Numbered from the stretch's first letter, positions 10,841-22,650 are shown. The stretch is DNA of 64,000 nt from Dolomedes plantarius (GCA_907164885.2 OU015495.1:4229308-4293307); one strand, 5' to 3'. Made by a program: numbers and translations. Notes: a model not told the origin generated them from the letters alone.

Positions 10841-11952
10841 TACCGGGTGGCCATAATTAAACTGACAGTGCTCACAGTGTTCTGTAGCGCGATCTATTTG
10901 CGAGAATGACGCCACATTTTGTAGGAAGATTAAACAAGACGGGGGACGAAGGATTCCGCGAAAAAATAAATTAGTTCCAAAAGTCACCGCTAGGGGAATA
11001 TTTGGCGCTGTGTAATAGAAAAGCATCATCCACCTCCATTCTGGCAAGAAAGGTGAGAGCAAAAGTCAATCGCTTATCATGGTCGGGGTACAGTAACTCC
11101 TGTACACGGCTGATCTTGTACGGATATAAGTTGATAATCTTTCGTAAGATTTTCCATACCGTACTGTAAGGCATATCCATATTCCCAGCTAATCCACGAG
11201 CGCTAGAGGTGGCAGCAATATTGTCTGGTCCTCTGTCGACAATCGCCGTGGCAACTGCTTCGATTGTATCCTGTGGTACAGGATTTCGTCCTCTGCCTGA
11301 CTGAACCTTCAGAGAACCTGTTTTCTCAAACGTCGCAACCATTGCTTTTAGCCCATTAACTGACACAGGACCGTTACCTTTACGCATTTTTTTGTGCGTT
11401 CTAAAAGCACGAAGAGCGGCTGACGCGTTGCACTGGTTGAGGTAAAAGAATTTGACCAATAACGCACGTTCGACTAAAGAAGGAGACATTGCACATAAAC
11501 TTTCAATCCGATTGATTCGAAACGTAACACATCGCCTTTTAAAACCCAAGCAGCTGGCACTGTGCCAATGGATGTAACGTGAAATTTGAATAAAGAACTT
11601 CTTCTTCTGCTCAGCGTACGTGATATTGCAGATCACGAGACTTTATCGGTGTTTATGTAGATTTTACGCTTTTTTAAAAGTGTTGCCGTATTGCACTTGA
11701 ACTAAATAAGAAAATGTGCATAATAAAAGGTAATTTTATTCCGTATTAATTTGCATTTGTTAACACTCTATTTCCTATTTCACAGCGTCAAATATTCCCC
11801 TAGCGGTGTCTTTTGGAACTAATTTATTTTTTCGCGGAATCCTTCGTCCCCTGTCTTGTTTAATCTTCCTATAAAATGTGGCGTCATTCTCGCAAATAGA
11901 TCGCGCTACAGAACACTGTGAGCACTGTCAGTTTAATTATGGCCACCCGGTA
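10841..11952 (-). mobile_element. Mariner-type element with long (~165-bp) TIRs, internally deleted
   Basis: The ends are near-identical inverted copies: 10843 to about 11010 and about 11783 to 11950, starting CCGGGTGGCCATAATT and flanked by TA. Differences are few, for example TAGGAAGATTAAACAAGACG against TAGGAAGATTAAACAGG. The interior encodes only the DNA-binding half of a transposase. TIRs this long are unusual for mariner-type elements and suggest that one end was copied or extended during a deletion event. Confidence 0.85.
10971..11489 (-). pseudogene. Transposase N-terminal half (DUF4817-like helix-turn-helix), catalytic half missing
   Basis: From the Met at 11489 the frame begins MSPSLVERALLVKFFYLN, the DUF4817-type head found on many arthropod mariner-like transposases. 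It continues through a second helix-turn-helix (SARGLAGNMDMPYSTVWKIL) and the linker YPYKISRVQELL to FLARMEVDD. It then runs into the terminal inverted repeat and stops at 10971. No DDE/DDD catalytic residues remain. The frame is open, so a DNA-binding fragment could be made, which in principle could bind related element ends. The longer open frame up to 11636 adds 49 residues without family features. Confidence 0.8.
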
Positions 11953-12570
11953 TATATATATAGTGATAATACATTAAATCATTTCTAGAAATTACTTATA
12001 TGCTTATATAAATAAACTCAAAGAAAGGCATATCAAATTTAACAAGTATTATACAGTTATAAACATATCACTAGGTAATGAACAAGATGGTTGCTTCTCT
12101 TTACCGTTGCACAGTTCATCAATGACTAGCGTGCAAGTTTGGGGATCGGGGAAATGACATCAATCAACCGAGAAACACCGCGCAGATGTTAAGGATTTAT
12201 CTTGCGTCCGTTATAGAAAGTTCTACGCTGGAGTTTTATGAAAATTCTAGAAAAAAATATAGAAATACTTTTTATAATTTTCTTTATTACAAAAACTTGG
12301 ATTTTTCGTCACTAGTAAAAGTTTTCGGCGTATTCCTGAACATTCCAGCACGTATCACTGGTTAAGAACCACTGGTATATGGCAAAGAGAGTCTTAGTTT
12401 TATGCGTAGAACCGACAGGAGGCAGCAGTTATATTATAATATGTATGTTTAAAATGTCTGTTTAAAAATGGTCATAATGTGTACGTTTGAAAAAGTTGTT
12501 TTTTCTTCTCGGGATTTTGGTTTAACAATCTAAAACGTCATCAGGGAATCAAACAACGTTTTTCTTAATA
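11953..12570. other. No gene recognised
   Basis: AT-rich. Near 12355-12374 it contains an hAT-like right end (GGTTAAGAACCACTG), treated in the findings. Nothing else is recognised. Confidence 0.5.
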
Positions 12571-13451
12571 TAAGGGTGGCCCAAATAATAGTGGGAATTT
12601 TGTATCAACGACAATGATTAAATACTCAGGGCTTTGCATTTTCGCTGGTAAATGACATTGTATGTCGCGAAGCAAAGCTTTTGTGGTCGGGGAGTGTCAG
12701 TTTGCTGTTTGCACGAGTTTAAGCAAGAGGATTGCGTAGGCCATGACAAGGATTCGTCCAAACAGACCCAGCGAGCAGTTACTCCATTTTTGAACTCAGA
12801 AGGTATTAGTGGAGCCGAAATTTATCGCAGAATGCAGGATGTGTGTGGGAATGGGTGTCTTTGATGGTATAGAGAGTTCAGACGGTTAAGAGAATTTCGT
12901 AAAGGACGTGAGAGCACAGGGGGGGGACACAGTGAGACCATTACGAGCACACTTGGCAATCATCATGGAATCGATTTCTGCTCCACGGCAGAAATATATT
13001 GGCATTTGCTGCGGAGCTACCGCTGGGGTGTTGTCGACCATCCTCCCTATAATCTAATGTAGGTCTGTGATTATCTCATCTTCGGCTCACAGAAAAAAAC
13101 TCTCAAAGGCTACCATTTCGCTAATGATGCAAAGATCCGGGAAACCGTTCAAGACTGTTTCTGCAGACAACCACAGACGTCTTCTCTCAAGGTATCCAAA
13201 ACCTAGCGAAGCAGTAGGCATTGTTCGAACCGGCAAGGGTACTTTATGTAGTGTATATGTAGCTCATGTAACACTTTTACTTCCTGTATCAGTGGCGTAG
13301 CGATGGGGGGGGGAGACTATTATTCCCCGTGCGCCTCTGGACACCAGTTATACTCATTACGCCACAGTCCTGTATGTTTGCATATCTGAACCAATAAACT
13401 ATGTATTACAGAGTAAAACCAAAAGTCTCACTTTCATTTCGGCCATCCTTA
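12571..13451 (+). mobile_element. Decayed mariner-type element
   Basis: The left end TAAGGGTGGCCCAAAT and the right end (read inward on the minus strand) TAAGGATGGCCGAAAT are imperfect inverted repeats, both preceded by TA. The interior carries the transposase N-terminal remnant at about 12765-12990 and no catalytic region. A G-run (GATGGGGGGGGGA) near 13302 is unrelated slippage. Confidence 0.7.
12765..12990 (+). pseudogene. Mariner transposase N-terminal remnant (HTH_48-like)
   Basis: The segment reads QRAVTPFLNSEGISGAEIYR and RMQDVCGNGCL, then after a stop and change of frame a trace of the REF-KGRE linker. This is the mosI/SETMAR-type helix-turn-helix layout. It is broken by a stop at 12862-12864 and at least one frameshift. 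No catalytic Asp region was found downstream. Confidence 0.65.
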
Positions 13452-14307
13452 TACAATTAAACAGAAAAACAATTTCGAGACCCAAGTAAAATCCACAATT
13501 TAAGATTTCACTAAAGTCCAATTATCTCAAAAGTCTATTTTTTTAGACTTAAACGGGCCTTTGATTAGCCCGTTTGGTTATGAGTTTCTTCGCTTTATAG
13601 TAGAATAAATGATAAACTATGACATTATTTTCTAAACTGAAGTTGAGATTTCGTAATTTGTATGCCAGAGCAGTTTAACTAACGAAAATTGAACTATCGG
13701 ATTAACTTTCATGTACATTGACAGGGAACATCAAAATTTAGCGACGTCGAACGGGAAAATCGAATCTCTGACGATACCTGTCTGTTAAACTATTCCTTCA
13801 ATAGTGATCTGATTTAGCCTTCAAGAAGAAATAAATAATAAAAAGTACAAAGAAAAATTTTTAAACCTTTATAGCATCTAAAATTCTTCCAGACTCAAGA
13901 AAAAGTCCTAAGTATTTGACAGAATCTCACATTATACTGTGATATGAATTCAAAGAACTTGTTTTTTACGATTGTCTATAAGAAATATCAAAAGAATTTT
14001 TGCTTTAAGATTTAAAAAGCTTCATTGTAACCATTTAGGGTTAAGGTAGTAACATTATCGTTCATTTATTTATTTCAATCTTCATCTTTACTGGACAATT
14101 TGTGCTCCTGTATGGAAATTTCAGAGCCGATGGAAATAAAACCAGAAAAACTTAAACTTTGAGAAGAAACCCGGTGATTTATATAGGTATATCCGTCAAG
14201 ATACTCATTTTTCAATTTAAAAAGACATAAAACTAAAAACTTGTTTTAATATTTACACCGTTGAGAAAAAACATATTGTGATTATCATAGCATAATCTTT
14301 AATTCTG
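13452..14307. other. No gene recognised
   Basis: AT-rich. Two adjacent short inverted words (GACTTAAACGGGCC and GGCCTTTGATTAGCCCGTTT) form a weak hairpin near 13545-13580. Otherwise nothing is recognised. Confidence 0.45.
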
Positions 14308-14315
14308 TTGAGTAA

Positions 14316-14387
14316 CAGGGGCGGCTCCAGTCCAGAGATTATTTTTTTTTTGGAGGGGAGGGGCAATGTCGGCTTTTGGGGTTTAAC

Positions 14388-14422
<35 letters not shown>

Positions 14423-15918
14423 ACATGCCGGCCCGGCCCCGTGGACGATGACCGGACACCGGCATGCCACAGCGGGGAAGTAAATCGTAGTCGTAGTCAA
14501 AAATAGATCCGCTGTCACTTCTGAAAATAAAACTTTATTAAGATGCTGCTACATTTTCTTGGGGCGATGACAAATCCCAGAATCGCCGTCTGTGCATCGA
14601 AGCACGCCTATTTATAATCTTATATAGGTTTAGTCACGTGACGCTCAAAGTCTTTCAGCCATTGGATAGCACCCTGAAATCTCGGTTCGAGCAACTACAA
14701 AACCACAGGGATTGTGTAGGAGTTTACAGGGGTTATATAAAAGATGCCTGAAAGTGAATTCCCTTGTTCTTGGAATCGAAATGCGTAATTAACAATCAAC
14801 ACGTTACACCCAAGCATTTTTGAATGAAATTTTGAAAGGGTTTTGGGGTTTTATATGTTATATATATATATATATATGATAATAATCACATTTGGAAAAA
14901 TTTAGCACAAGGGAGGTGATGCGTAGAACTTATGGGAGATGCAGTCGGCACGAGGGAGTGATGCAGTCGGGCGAAGGGTTGATCCAGGAAAGCACTAAAG
15001 AAATTTAGGAGAGTAACACACATATGGAGCCATTGATGAAATACACAAATTCCAAGAAATGTTTTATTTATCAGAAGGCATTAGCTGCAGTGGCCACATG
15101 ACTTGTCCGGCGTCCATGCCAGGACGGGACGTGTTTACATGCCAGAGTTAACTGAGAAAAGCCGTCGTGCCCACCAGATTTCTGGCGTCTGTGGACAGCA
15201 CATCTGACAGCAACTAGAGTTAGGAGCGAAGAGAGAAAAGTCTTACGTTCAGGAAAATATTAAATGGGTGTTTTGCGATATTGACGCCAGAGGGCCTAAA
15301 CTACTTAATTTTTAATTGGGCGACTTTAGATTCGTGGAGTTCACGTGTCCACTTCAGTTCTCCCGGGGATACTTTATTGCTAGATCCCGCGCTTGTTAGA
15401 ACCGCGAACTATTGACCTGGGTGCAGGATAAGTGGCCATAAAGTTCTTATAAAGTGAGGTTCCGACGTTACAGAATTCATAAATCCAGAGTGGTTCGAGG
15501 GCTCTTCAAGAATTTTGACATTACACTGACATTCGGAATCTCATAAACTTTGAACACTCATATCTGGGGATGTTACTGAGTTCAGATAGTTCACATGCCT
15601 GCTTAATGATCTGAAGGGCTAGTATAAATCTTATTTTACTTTTAGGTTGCAATTTTGGAAAAGGGGTCATGCTTTATTAACAAGAGAATATACTTTAAAG
15701 TAAAGTAATTTTGGAAGACGCGTTTTCTTGTTACATATATATATATATATATATATAGAAGAAATTAACATCCTCTCATTTTAAACTTAAAAATATTTAG
15801 TATTAGGTCAACGATTATATAATTTTAGGCTATGAAAACTAAATACGCCAGACTTTTTATTTTTTTTTGGGGGGGGGGGCAAATGCCCCTACTGCTCCCC
15901 CCCCTGGAGCCGCCGTTG
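14316..15918. mobile_element. Non-autonomous hAT element with perfect 8-bp target duplication
   Basis: Left end CAGGGGCGGCTCCAG at 14316; right end, read on the minus strand, CAACGGCGGCTCCAG ending at 15918. The flanking octamer TTGAGTAA is identical at 14308-14315 and 15919-15926, which is the hAT signature. There is no transposase frame inside. Instead it holds a TA/TG microsatellite, a candidate solo LTR (14419-14808), another TA tract (14858-14877 and ~15737-15758) and G-rich/C-rich runs just inside the right end. Confidence 0.85.
14419..14808. repeat. Candidate solo LTR inside the hAT element
   Basis: Begins TGTGACATGCCGG next to a TG/TA microsatellite and ends CACGTTACA. The termini TGTGAC and GTTACA are nearly inverse. 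It is more GC-rich than its surroundings and has a TTTATT (reverse AATAAA) near 14533, as expected for a minus-oriented LTR. No clear target duplication and no internal region. It could be another repeat type. Confidence 0.4.
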
Positions 15919-15926
15919 TTGAGTAA

Positions 15927-16354
15927 TCTATTCTTCTGTTTATCGTTTCCGGGACATGGCTGGTTCTCTCCTGTTTTGTGCTGGGAAATGGATACCATCA
16001 TTGAAGAGACACCTCTTTGATACCTATAGTGACGAACATTTGCAAACTAACAAATTAATTACACATTTACCGCGCACACAACACAAAGAGGTCGGAATCC
16101 GCCATTCCCCTCCCACTCAGAGCTACGTTCACCCACGCTCTGACGCTTTTCACTGGGCCCCCTTTCCAGCTCCCCGCCTCCCCACGCCCTCTCTTGATCT
16201 TTCAAGGGGGCTTCGTCGCGGGCGGGATATTCACATTGTTGCAATTTGTTTCCAATGCAATAATAATCATACGGATTTCTGTGTAGTGTTTAGGAGACAC
16301 AACTGCTACGAGGAAATGTGAAATTAGGGCCGGGTATAAACAGTCCACTGATTT
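15927..16354. other. GC-richer unique-looking stretch, no gene recognised
   Basis: About 430 bp, locally rich in C (CCCACTCAG, CCCCGCCTCCCC near 16100-16200). Open frames exist on both strands but resemble no family I know. Confidence 0.4.
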
Positions 16355-16362
16355 CTCTAGAA

Positions 16363-17178
16363 CAGTGCTCCGCAACCGCTGTGCTGTGGCACACTAGTGT
16401 GCCGCGAGGTGATCTTGACTGTGCCGTGGTGATTTTATCGATTATGATAATAAAAAAAATTATCCACCGCATTAAATAGAAATTTTTGTAAGTAAAATAT
16501 TCCTCTAACTTTTTGTTAATATGTAATTTTTCTGGGTCGAAATTATACATAAAGCAAAAACATGTTGTTAGCCATACATTGTATGTATGCTCGAGTGTCA
16601 TATATCTGTATTTCAGTTAAGAAAAAATATCCACAAATTTCTGATAAGGCCATTGTAATTTTCCTCCTTTTTTCTACGACATACTTATGCGAACAAAGAT
16701 TTTTGACACTGGTTCAAATTGAAAATGACAAACGATCATATTTAAAGGACCTTGACCACGAACTGTAGCTCTTTCTATTATAGAGCCAAATATAAAACGC
16801 ACATTTATAAAAACAATCTCAAATATCTCATTAATAAATTAGTTATGTTTAAATTAACTTTGATTTATTAGGCTTAAGTAAAGACCAAAAAACAAATTTT
16901 AATATAAAAATTTAAAGAGAAAATTTTTTTACTTGTAAACTATAATTTTATATTTTTGTTCTTGTGTTGGTGTACAGTTCAAAATCATTTATATAAAACT
17001 TAAACGATTATAATTATCTTGATGCATAGAGCTATTTTGTTGTGTTTTTTTATCTAATAAAAACATATACGTATTTATTGTTAATTATATATTTGCAAGC
17101 TTTTTCTTGTGGTGTGCCGCGGAATTATCGAAAAAAAACGTTGTTGTGCCATGGAAGACAAAAGGTTGCGGAGCTCTG
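16363..17178 (+). mobile_element. hAT (ZBED-type) deletion derivative
   Basis: Left end CAGTGCTCCGCAACC at 16363; right end on the minus strand CAGAGCTCCGCAACC ending at 17178. The octamer CTCTAGAA is duplicated exactly at 16355-16362 and 17179-17186. Short GTGCCGTGGTGA-type motifs recur just inside both ends. Only the C-terminal dimerisation piece of the transposase survives. Confidence 0.88.
16620..16830 (+). pseudogene. hAT transposase C-terminal fragment
   Basis: The frame reads YPQISDKAIVIFLLFSTTYL then CEQRFLTLVQIENDKRSYL, the hAT C-terminal dimerisation block with its TTYLCE core. It reaches a TAG at 16766-16768, then continues in frame as a stop-riddled tail (SQI, KQSQISH). Everything upstream (BED finger, RNase-H-fold core) is deleted. 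Neighbouring ends show it belongs to the element at 16363-17178. Confidence 0.75.
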
Positions 17179-17186
17179 CTCTAGAA

Positions 17187-18150
17187 TGCACATTAAAATG
17201 TATCAAATCTAGCAATTGTTCCATCATAGCCGGAAAGTTGTACCAATTGTCTTTTTTCGTCTTTGACCATCAACCAAGAGAGTATCAACCAAGAGAGTAC
17301 TTCTGAATCTACACTGCTCGTAACCAACCTCATCATTTTTCTAAATTGCCATCTACCTCGCGATTACTTTACAATAATATTTAGTATGGCGAGAAATAGA
17401 GCGTTTCTTTGAAAACTAAGGGATGCTCGGAAAGTGTCAAGGGCATCGAGAACATATCCCAGTGGTAGGGAAAAGATTCTGGTCAGTCTCTGTATTAGGC
17501 CTGTCACTATATTGGACCCAGCCAGGCTCCTAAAGTTCGCAGGCCAAGGAAATTTCGTCCTCCATCCATTCTCTCCCTGTCTCATCAACCAAGGGAGATG
17601 TAACTTAAGACGTAATGGCGAGGTACGCAATCAGATTCCTACGTGTCACGAGCTGAAGTGGGAGAGCACTTCGTTACTAATAACTGCAATTTGGTGGTCA
17701 GTTAGTGAAGGTTCAGTTAGGAATTTATCTCGAAATTTTCATATAAAATGTGTTGAAAAATCTCTCCGCGCGGTTGTTCAGAAAACTGTGTGTGACCGAT
17801 AACTACCGAGATAAAGCGCAAACTTCAATCCTTTTATTCAGATGGAGCATAAAAATTATGCAAGTCTTTGGGAAACAATTTCAAGAGTTATGAAAGAAGA
17901 AGGGCTTCGGCAAAAACTGTTTAGTAACTAAAATGAAGTACGTAGTTAGCATGTTTTGCATTACCATCATATTTTGAATGTACAGGACGGGGACCAGCAT
18001 AGCAACAAAGGTCCTCAAGGTTGAATCTCCACCGGCGAGAGTAGACTGCAGCAGGCAACCACCTACTACGCATTTGCCCTTTCGAGCAACCAGGCGTCCC
18101 CACTCCAGATCAACGGGTGGGGCGAGAAAATTACCATCATATTACCATTA
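17187..18150. other. Unassigned stretch with a GC-richer middle
   Basis: Near 17275-17300 there is a 15-base tandem duplication (ATCAACCAAGAGAGT twice). The part from about 17400 to 17670 is less AT-rich and has overlapping open frames on both strands (88 and 122 codons) whose predicted proteins I do not recognise. Nothing here is secure enough to call a gene. Confidence 0.35.
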
Positions 18151-19370
18151 TACACTATCTGGCCAAAAGTATCCTGACGCCCAGTGCCTCAGGACTCGGA
18201 GAGACCTAAGGCGTATAATAATATGATGTTGGTCCTCCTTTTGCATCGATGACAGCTTGCACACGTCTGGGGAGACTTTCCACCAGTTTTTGATAGGTGT
18301 CCATAGGAATTGACCTCCAGGCGTCCATCACAACTGAAGTGAGTGCTGGCAGTGAAGATGGTCGATTTGGCTGGCTACGTAATCTGCGTCCTAATTCGTC
18401 CCAAAGGTGTTCATTGGTCTTTAGATCGGGGATCTGAGAAGGCCACTCCAGTTTTTGAACACCCATTTCGCCAAACCATGCCTGCGCAAGTCTCATTGTG
18501 TGAATGGGCAGTTATCCAGCTGGAAGAGAAATGGGCCTTCCCCGAAATATTGCCTTAGAGTTGGGAGAGCAACATTATCCAGAATGTCAACATACATCTC
18601 AGAGTTCCTATTTCCAACCCCAGTAACTAAGGAACCCAGGCCAAACCATGAAAAACACCCCCACACTATGATGCTGCCACCACTGAACTTAACAGTCGGC
18701 TGAATGCAGTTACGTAAAAAACGCTCGCCGGGCATCCGCCAAACTCAGACGCGTCCATCGGACTGCCAAATTGCAAAGCGCGATTCATCACTCCAAAGAA
18801 CATTTTCCACATGTCCACAGTCCAATGACGCTGAGCTTTGCACCATTGCAATCGACTCTTCGCATTCTGGAGAGTGATGTTCGGCTTGTGAACGGCTGAA
18901 CGACCATGGAATCTCAGGATTTTTAACTCTCGACGAACAGTCCTGCTGCTAGCACTAACGCCTGATGAACTTCGGAACTCCTAGGTGATTTCAATCAACG
19001 AGGACTTGCGATTTTGTTTCAATACCTTTTTCATACTAGTTCTACGGCTGCGTTCTGCCACTTCGTTTTTCTGCAGTTTCACTGCCTCGACGTTTCCACT
19101 TCACAATTACATCACTCATAGTGGATTTTGACTGCTGTAGAATGTCCGAAATTTCACGAACTGATTCCCCACAAAGGTGACATCCCACTATAATGTCACG
19201 ATCAAAGTCACTAATCTCCTTTGACTTACTCATTGTCTCACAATCGCATAGATATTACCTGACAAACCACTACCAACACTTTAATAGATTTCGGTTACGC
19301 ATCAAATTACATCACCTGCCAGTTCCACTTCTTTAGAGGGGTGTCCGGATACATTTGGCCATATAGTGTA
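18151..19370 (-). mobile_element. Tc1 transposon, decayed
   Basis: Inverted ends: left TACACTATCTGGCCAAAAGT at 18151 and right (minus strand) TACACTATATGGCCAAATGT ending at 19370, with TA at both borders. The size, about 1.2 kb, is right for a full-length Tc1. The transposase on the minus strand is frameshifted. Confidence 0.9.
18206..19233 (-). pseudogene. Tc1 transposase, several frameshifts
   Basis: From the Met at 19233 (MSKSKEISDFDRDIIVG) an N-terminal helix-turn-helix is readable to about 19042. A frame change follows, with a catalytic SDESRF-type block around 18780. Then [17 protein letters not shown] on to LFQLDNCPF with the second Asp (18735-18493), then another frame with the NEHLWDELGRR block holding the catalytic Glu (18496-18206). 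The three DD34E parts are all present but spread over at least three frames. The C-terminus ends near VQAVIDAKGGPTSYYYTP. Confidence 0.85.
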
Positions 19371-21117
19371 GGCAGTATGTATTACTTATAGAGTATCACC
19401 ATCATAATAAGGCAGTGCATCATATTACTTTTCAAAGGGATTGAGACAATTTTTTACGACTGAAGTTAATTAATGCTTTAAGCGAAAGTCATTACTAAAG
19501 AGATAAGTCTTGCAATTTAAATAAGCAAAATATTCTATGTTAAATTTTGAGGATGTGAAATTAACATTGCTATTTAATTAAATGTATTTTCCTCATCTGT
19601 TACCTTTCTTGGTAACGCTGGGTTTTTACCGCAGCAAATAAAAAGAAAAAAAAACTTGTTTCATTATTTTCTCCTATCTGTTATGACTTCTTTTGTCCAA
19701 AATATTCAATTTCATCGTAATGCCATAATTGACTTAGCTCTCGTGTTTTATTCTATCAACATTTAACACTGAAAAGGGACAAGTGAAATGCCCCTTAATA
19801 CAACAAATGGCATATTTAATTGGAGTATACTGCTTCAGTTATTTTTATCGGATAAAATTATCTTGATAAACTGATTTAAGAAGAGGAAATAAGAGGATTT
19901 TTTAGAAGAAAAAAACACAAATTATACTAATGAACATTTGAATTGCATATTGATAGCAATTAAGAATAATTTTTTCGAATGATGATATTAAACTTTTGGA
20001 TTTAAAGTTAAAATATCATTAGAAATGCAAGAATAAATAAATTTATCTCTGTAAAAAAGATTATTTAAACTCTAAAGATTAACTAAGAAGATTTAAAATT
20101 CCATTAGGAACTATTTTGGGAAGTAAATTCACTCAGCATTTTTTTTCTATTTTTGTACATAGAGAAGAACTCTTTGCCCTATTAAATACAAAAATACTTC
20201 TTCACAGATTTCATTCTTTTGTTACACCATTGTTACTCAGACACGAGAAGGTTCCATTTGAAAATCTAATATAATTTCCTCTGTAAACAGAAGTCATCAC
20301 TCCGGAGTTACACAAGTACGCAAATTAGTCTAAAACAAAAAGAAATTCGCCATGGGAGTACAATTTAATTTGCAATCAAACAAAATACAACTCGAGAACT
20401 TAATGTCTTTGACACGGGACTTTTGACGTCAGAATGGAAACATCTTTTTTTCTCTGCATTTCCTCAAACGCGTTGAAAATTTTATTTCATCTTTCTTTTC
20501 ACGGAGTAATTTAATTTGCTTACTTTTGGCGTAATTGACCTCTTTCTTTACACTGGCATCGTTAACGCGTTTGCAATGAAAGAGAAAAAACGTGTTCACA
20601 TAGTAAAAAATAATGAATTGAATCTATTTTCATTTGACTTCCATAAGAAATTCCCTCGGGATCTTTATAATATATAATAAAGTTACTCTTGAAGATACTA
20701 TTTTAACAAAATCTAAGATACGTTCTGAAATTTTTTTTAGCGAGGAAAGAAAATGAATTTATTTAATATTTTACGTTAAACTCGGAATCATCAGATGTAT
20801 GTATTTTAACGTTTTATGTAAAAGAGAAAACATGTTTGTTGCATTATAGGAAACAGATAAACTCTGGCACAAATTCAATCATATATGAAAGTACTAAATT
20901 GGGCGACCTTGATAAAAGAAAACCTCTTAAATTTATAGTTATTCATGAGAAAGGCAACTAGTTTAGGGCCAACTGTTTGTCAGTCCTTGACACCACGAGA
21001 TGCTTTTGTCTGGCGGAACAAATCCCAAATGCTTTCTTCAAAACACTTGCATCTAATTATTTCAAAACCTAATAAAGGATTAAATTTGTTTGCTTTAAAC
21101 TAGTTCCCCCCCCAAAA
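19371..21117. other. AT-rich stretch without a recognised gene
   Basis: No coding frame over 60 codons with family features, no inverted ends and no RNA gene seen. Confidence 0.5.
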
Positions 21118-21400
21118 AATTAATGGCCGAGCGATTGCCGAACTTCTAGGACGCTAGCATTCGGTCCTGACGGGTATGGGGTGGTATGGATGTTTGTAGC
21201 CGTTCGGAATTGGCTTTGAACTGTAGGTCCCGGTTTCATTAGTCCTTTTATAGCAAAAAAATGACCGTAGCGCTCTAAACCAAACAACCAAAAATGAATT
21301 AATGTGGATTTCCTCTTCAATTTGATTTTCTGCACAAGTATTTTGTGGATATCATCTAAATGTAGTTCCATTCTTCTATAAAGGAATTTTGAACCTTATC
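21118..21400. repeat. Possible SINE-like fragment
   Basis: Less AT-rich than its surroundings. Starts ATTAATGGCCGAGCGATTGC and contains GCATTCGGTCCTGACGG, faintly like A and B boxes, but the boxes are too degenerate to assign with confidence. Confidence 0.3.
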
Positions 21401-21895
21401 TCTAACCTTAAATGATCCTTAGCTTAAATTTTCTAACAAAATTTTTTCGATTATCTGAGAATAATCCCTTGACGTATAACTTAAACATATCTCTTTTGTT
21501 TGTTTGTTTATTAAGTATGCTAGTCAATCAAGCAATATGACAAACGGAGATGGTCATTGAAAGGTTTGACATTGTGTTATTATAACGAGGCAGAGTCGTT
21601 TTCGATGGTGTTAGCCGAAGAGATTAAGAAGAATTTTCAATTACATTTGAGTGTAATAATATAATCTTTAGAGCATTTACACCAAAATTTCTATTATTTA
21701 GCTCTAATACGTTTAAAATGGGATGCAGTCTTCGAGGGTTAAATAGTTTTTATAAAAATCAATGTCTCAAGCAAAAGTCGTTGAATAAAAACATATAAAA
21801 GCTTCTTAACCTTTAGCTTACGGGGCCCATTTTTCCAATTCTTTCTTTAGAACAGGAAATTTCATACCCCCTTTGTAAGAACGGCCATTAAGGGG
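21401..21895. other. AT-rich stretch without a recognised gene
   Basis: Nothing recognised. Confidence 0.5.
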
Positions 21896-21915
21896 TTATA
21901 TATATATTATAATTT

Positions 21916-21981
<66 letters not shown>

Positions 21982-21984
21982 GTA

Positions 21985-22035
<51 letters not shown>

Positions 22036-22138
22036 GTATGTTTGTATGTAAGATGCATGCATGTATGCATATATGTATGTATATATATATATATGTATGT
22101 ATGTATGCAAGTATGTATGTATGTATATATATATATAT
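21896..22138. repeat. Compound (TA)n / (TATG)n microsatellite
   Basis: Long TA tract grading into TATG repeats and TGCA-containing variants, then back to TA. Open frames over it encode only Tyr/Ile or Cys/Met repeats and are artefacts. Confidence 0.95.
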
Positions 22139-22324
22139 TCATTCTTGGGCCCGTATTCTTGGGATACATGCTATCCCATCCAAAGGGATAATCTGTAAGA
22201 TTTATTAGGTGTCGCAAGTAGCCTCGGGTCAGCAATGTAACGGTTTTGATTTTCCCTGTGTAACAATCTCATCTATTACTCCAAAAGTTGCTAAATGTGT
22301 TATAAATGTTAGCCGGAATCTAGA

Positions 22325-22650
22325 TGCTATCTCTAAAGGCCCGGAGCACTCTAGTGGTTAGCGCATCGGTATTCAGTACTGAGAATGATCGCTCCAAGTC
22401 CTAAAAAGCGCGCGCCACTCAGTGCTTTCATGTCTACGGTTAGTATGAGCCTGTTAAAATGTGGACCGGAAAGTCCCTCCACAGGGTTTCTAGGAGCAGT
22501 AGGAAAGTAAGCCCCTCCCCTTATAAGGGTCCCCAGATGTCGCCCCCGAGGGTTACCGGTCTACATTGTGGTGTCAGTACATTCACCAGCAGGTTTTCAA
22601 TCCCGGAGGGCCTTAATTGCTACGTGGACCCTGTCTAGAGTATAGAAAAG
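22325..22650 (+). repeat. tRNA-headed SINE, family A
   Basis: The head TCTAGTGGTTAGCGCATCGG fits a pol III A box and CGCTCCAAGTCC a weak B box. The body shares an ordered module (GACCGGAAAGTCC, then CACAGGGTTTCTAGG) with the repeats at 30890, 45726 and (reversed) 48228. Moderately diverged. Confidence 0.6.

Noticed and set aside
15956..16321. 121-codon open frame in the GC-richer stretch
   Set aside because: No recognisable domain, an opposing frame of similar quality on the other strand, and no supporting context.
17364..17802. Two overlapping opposite-strand frames (88 and 122 codons)
   Set aside because: Only one could be real, neither shows a motif I know, and the region is bordered by transposons; reported only as unassigned DNA.
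21888..22235. Long Tyr/Ile-rich open frames on both strands
   Set aside because: They are translations of the (TA)n/(TATG)n microsatellite; no coding signal.
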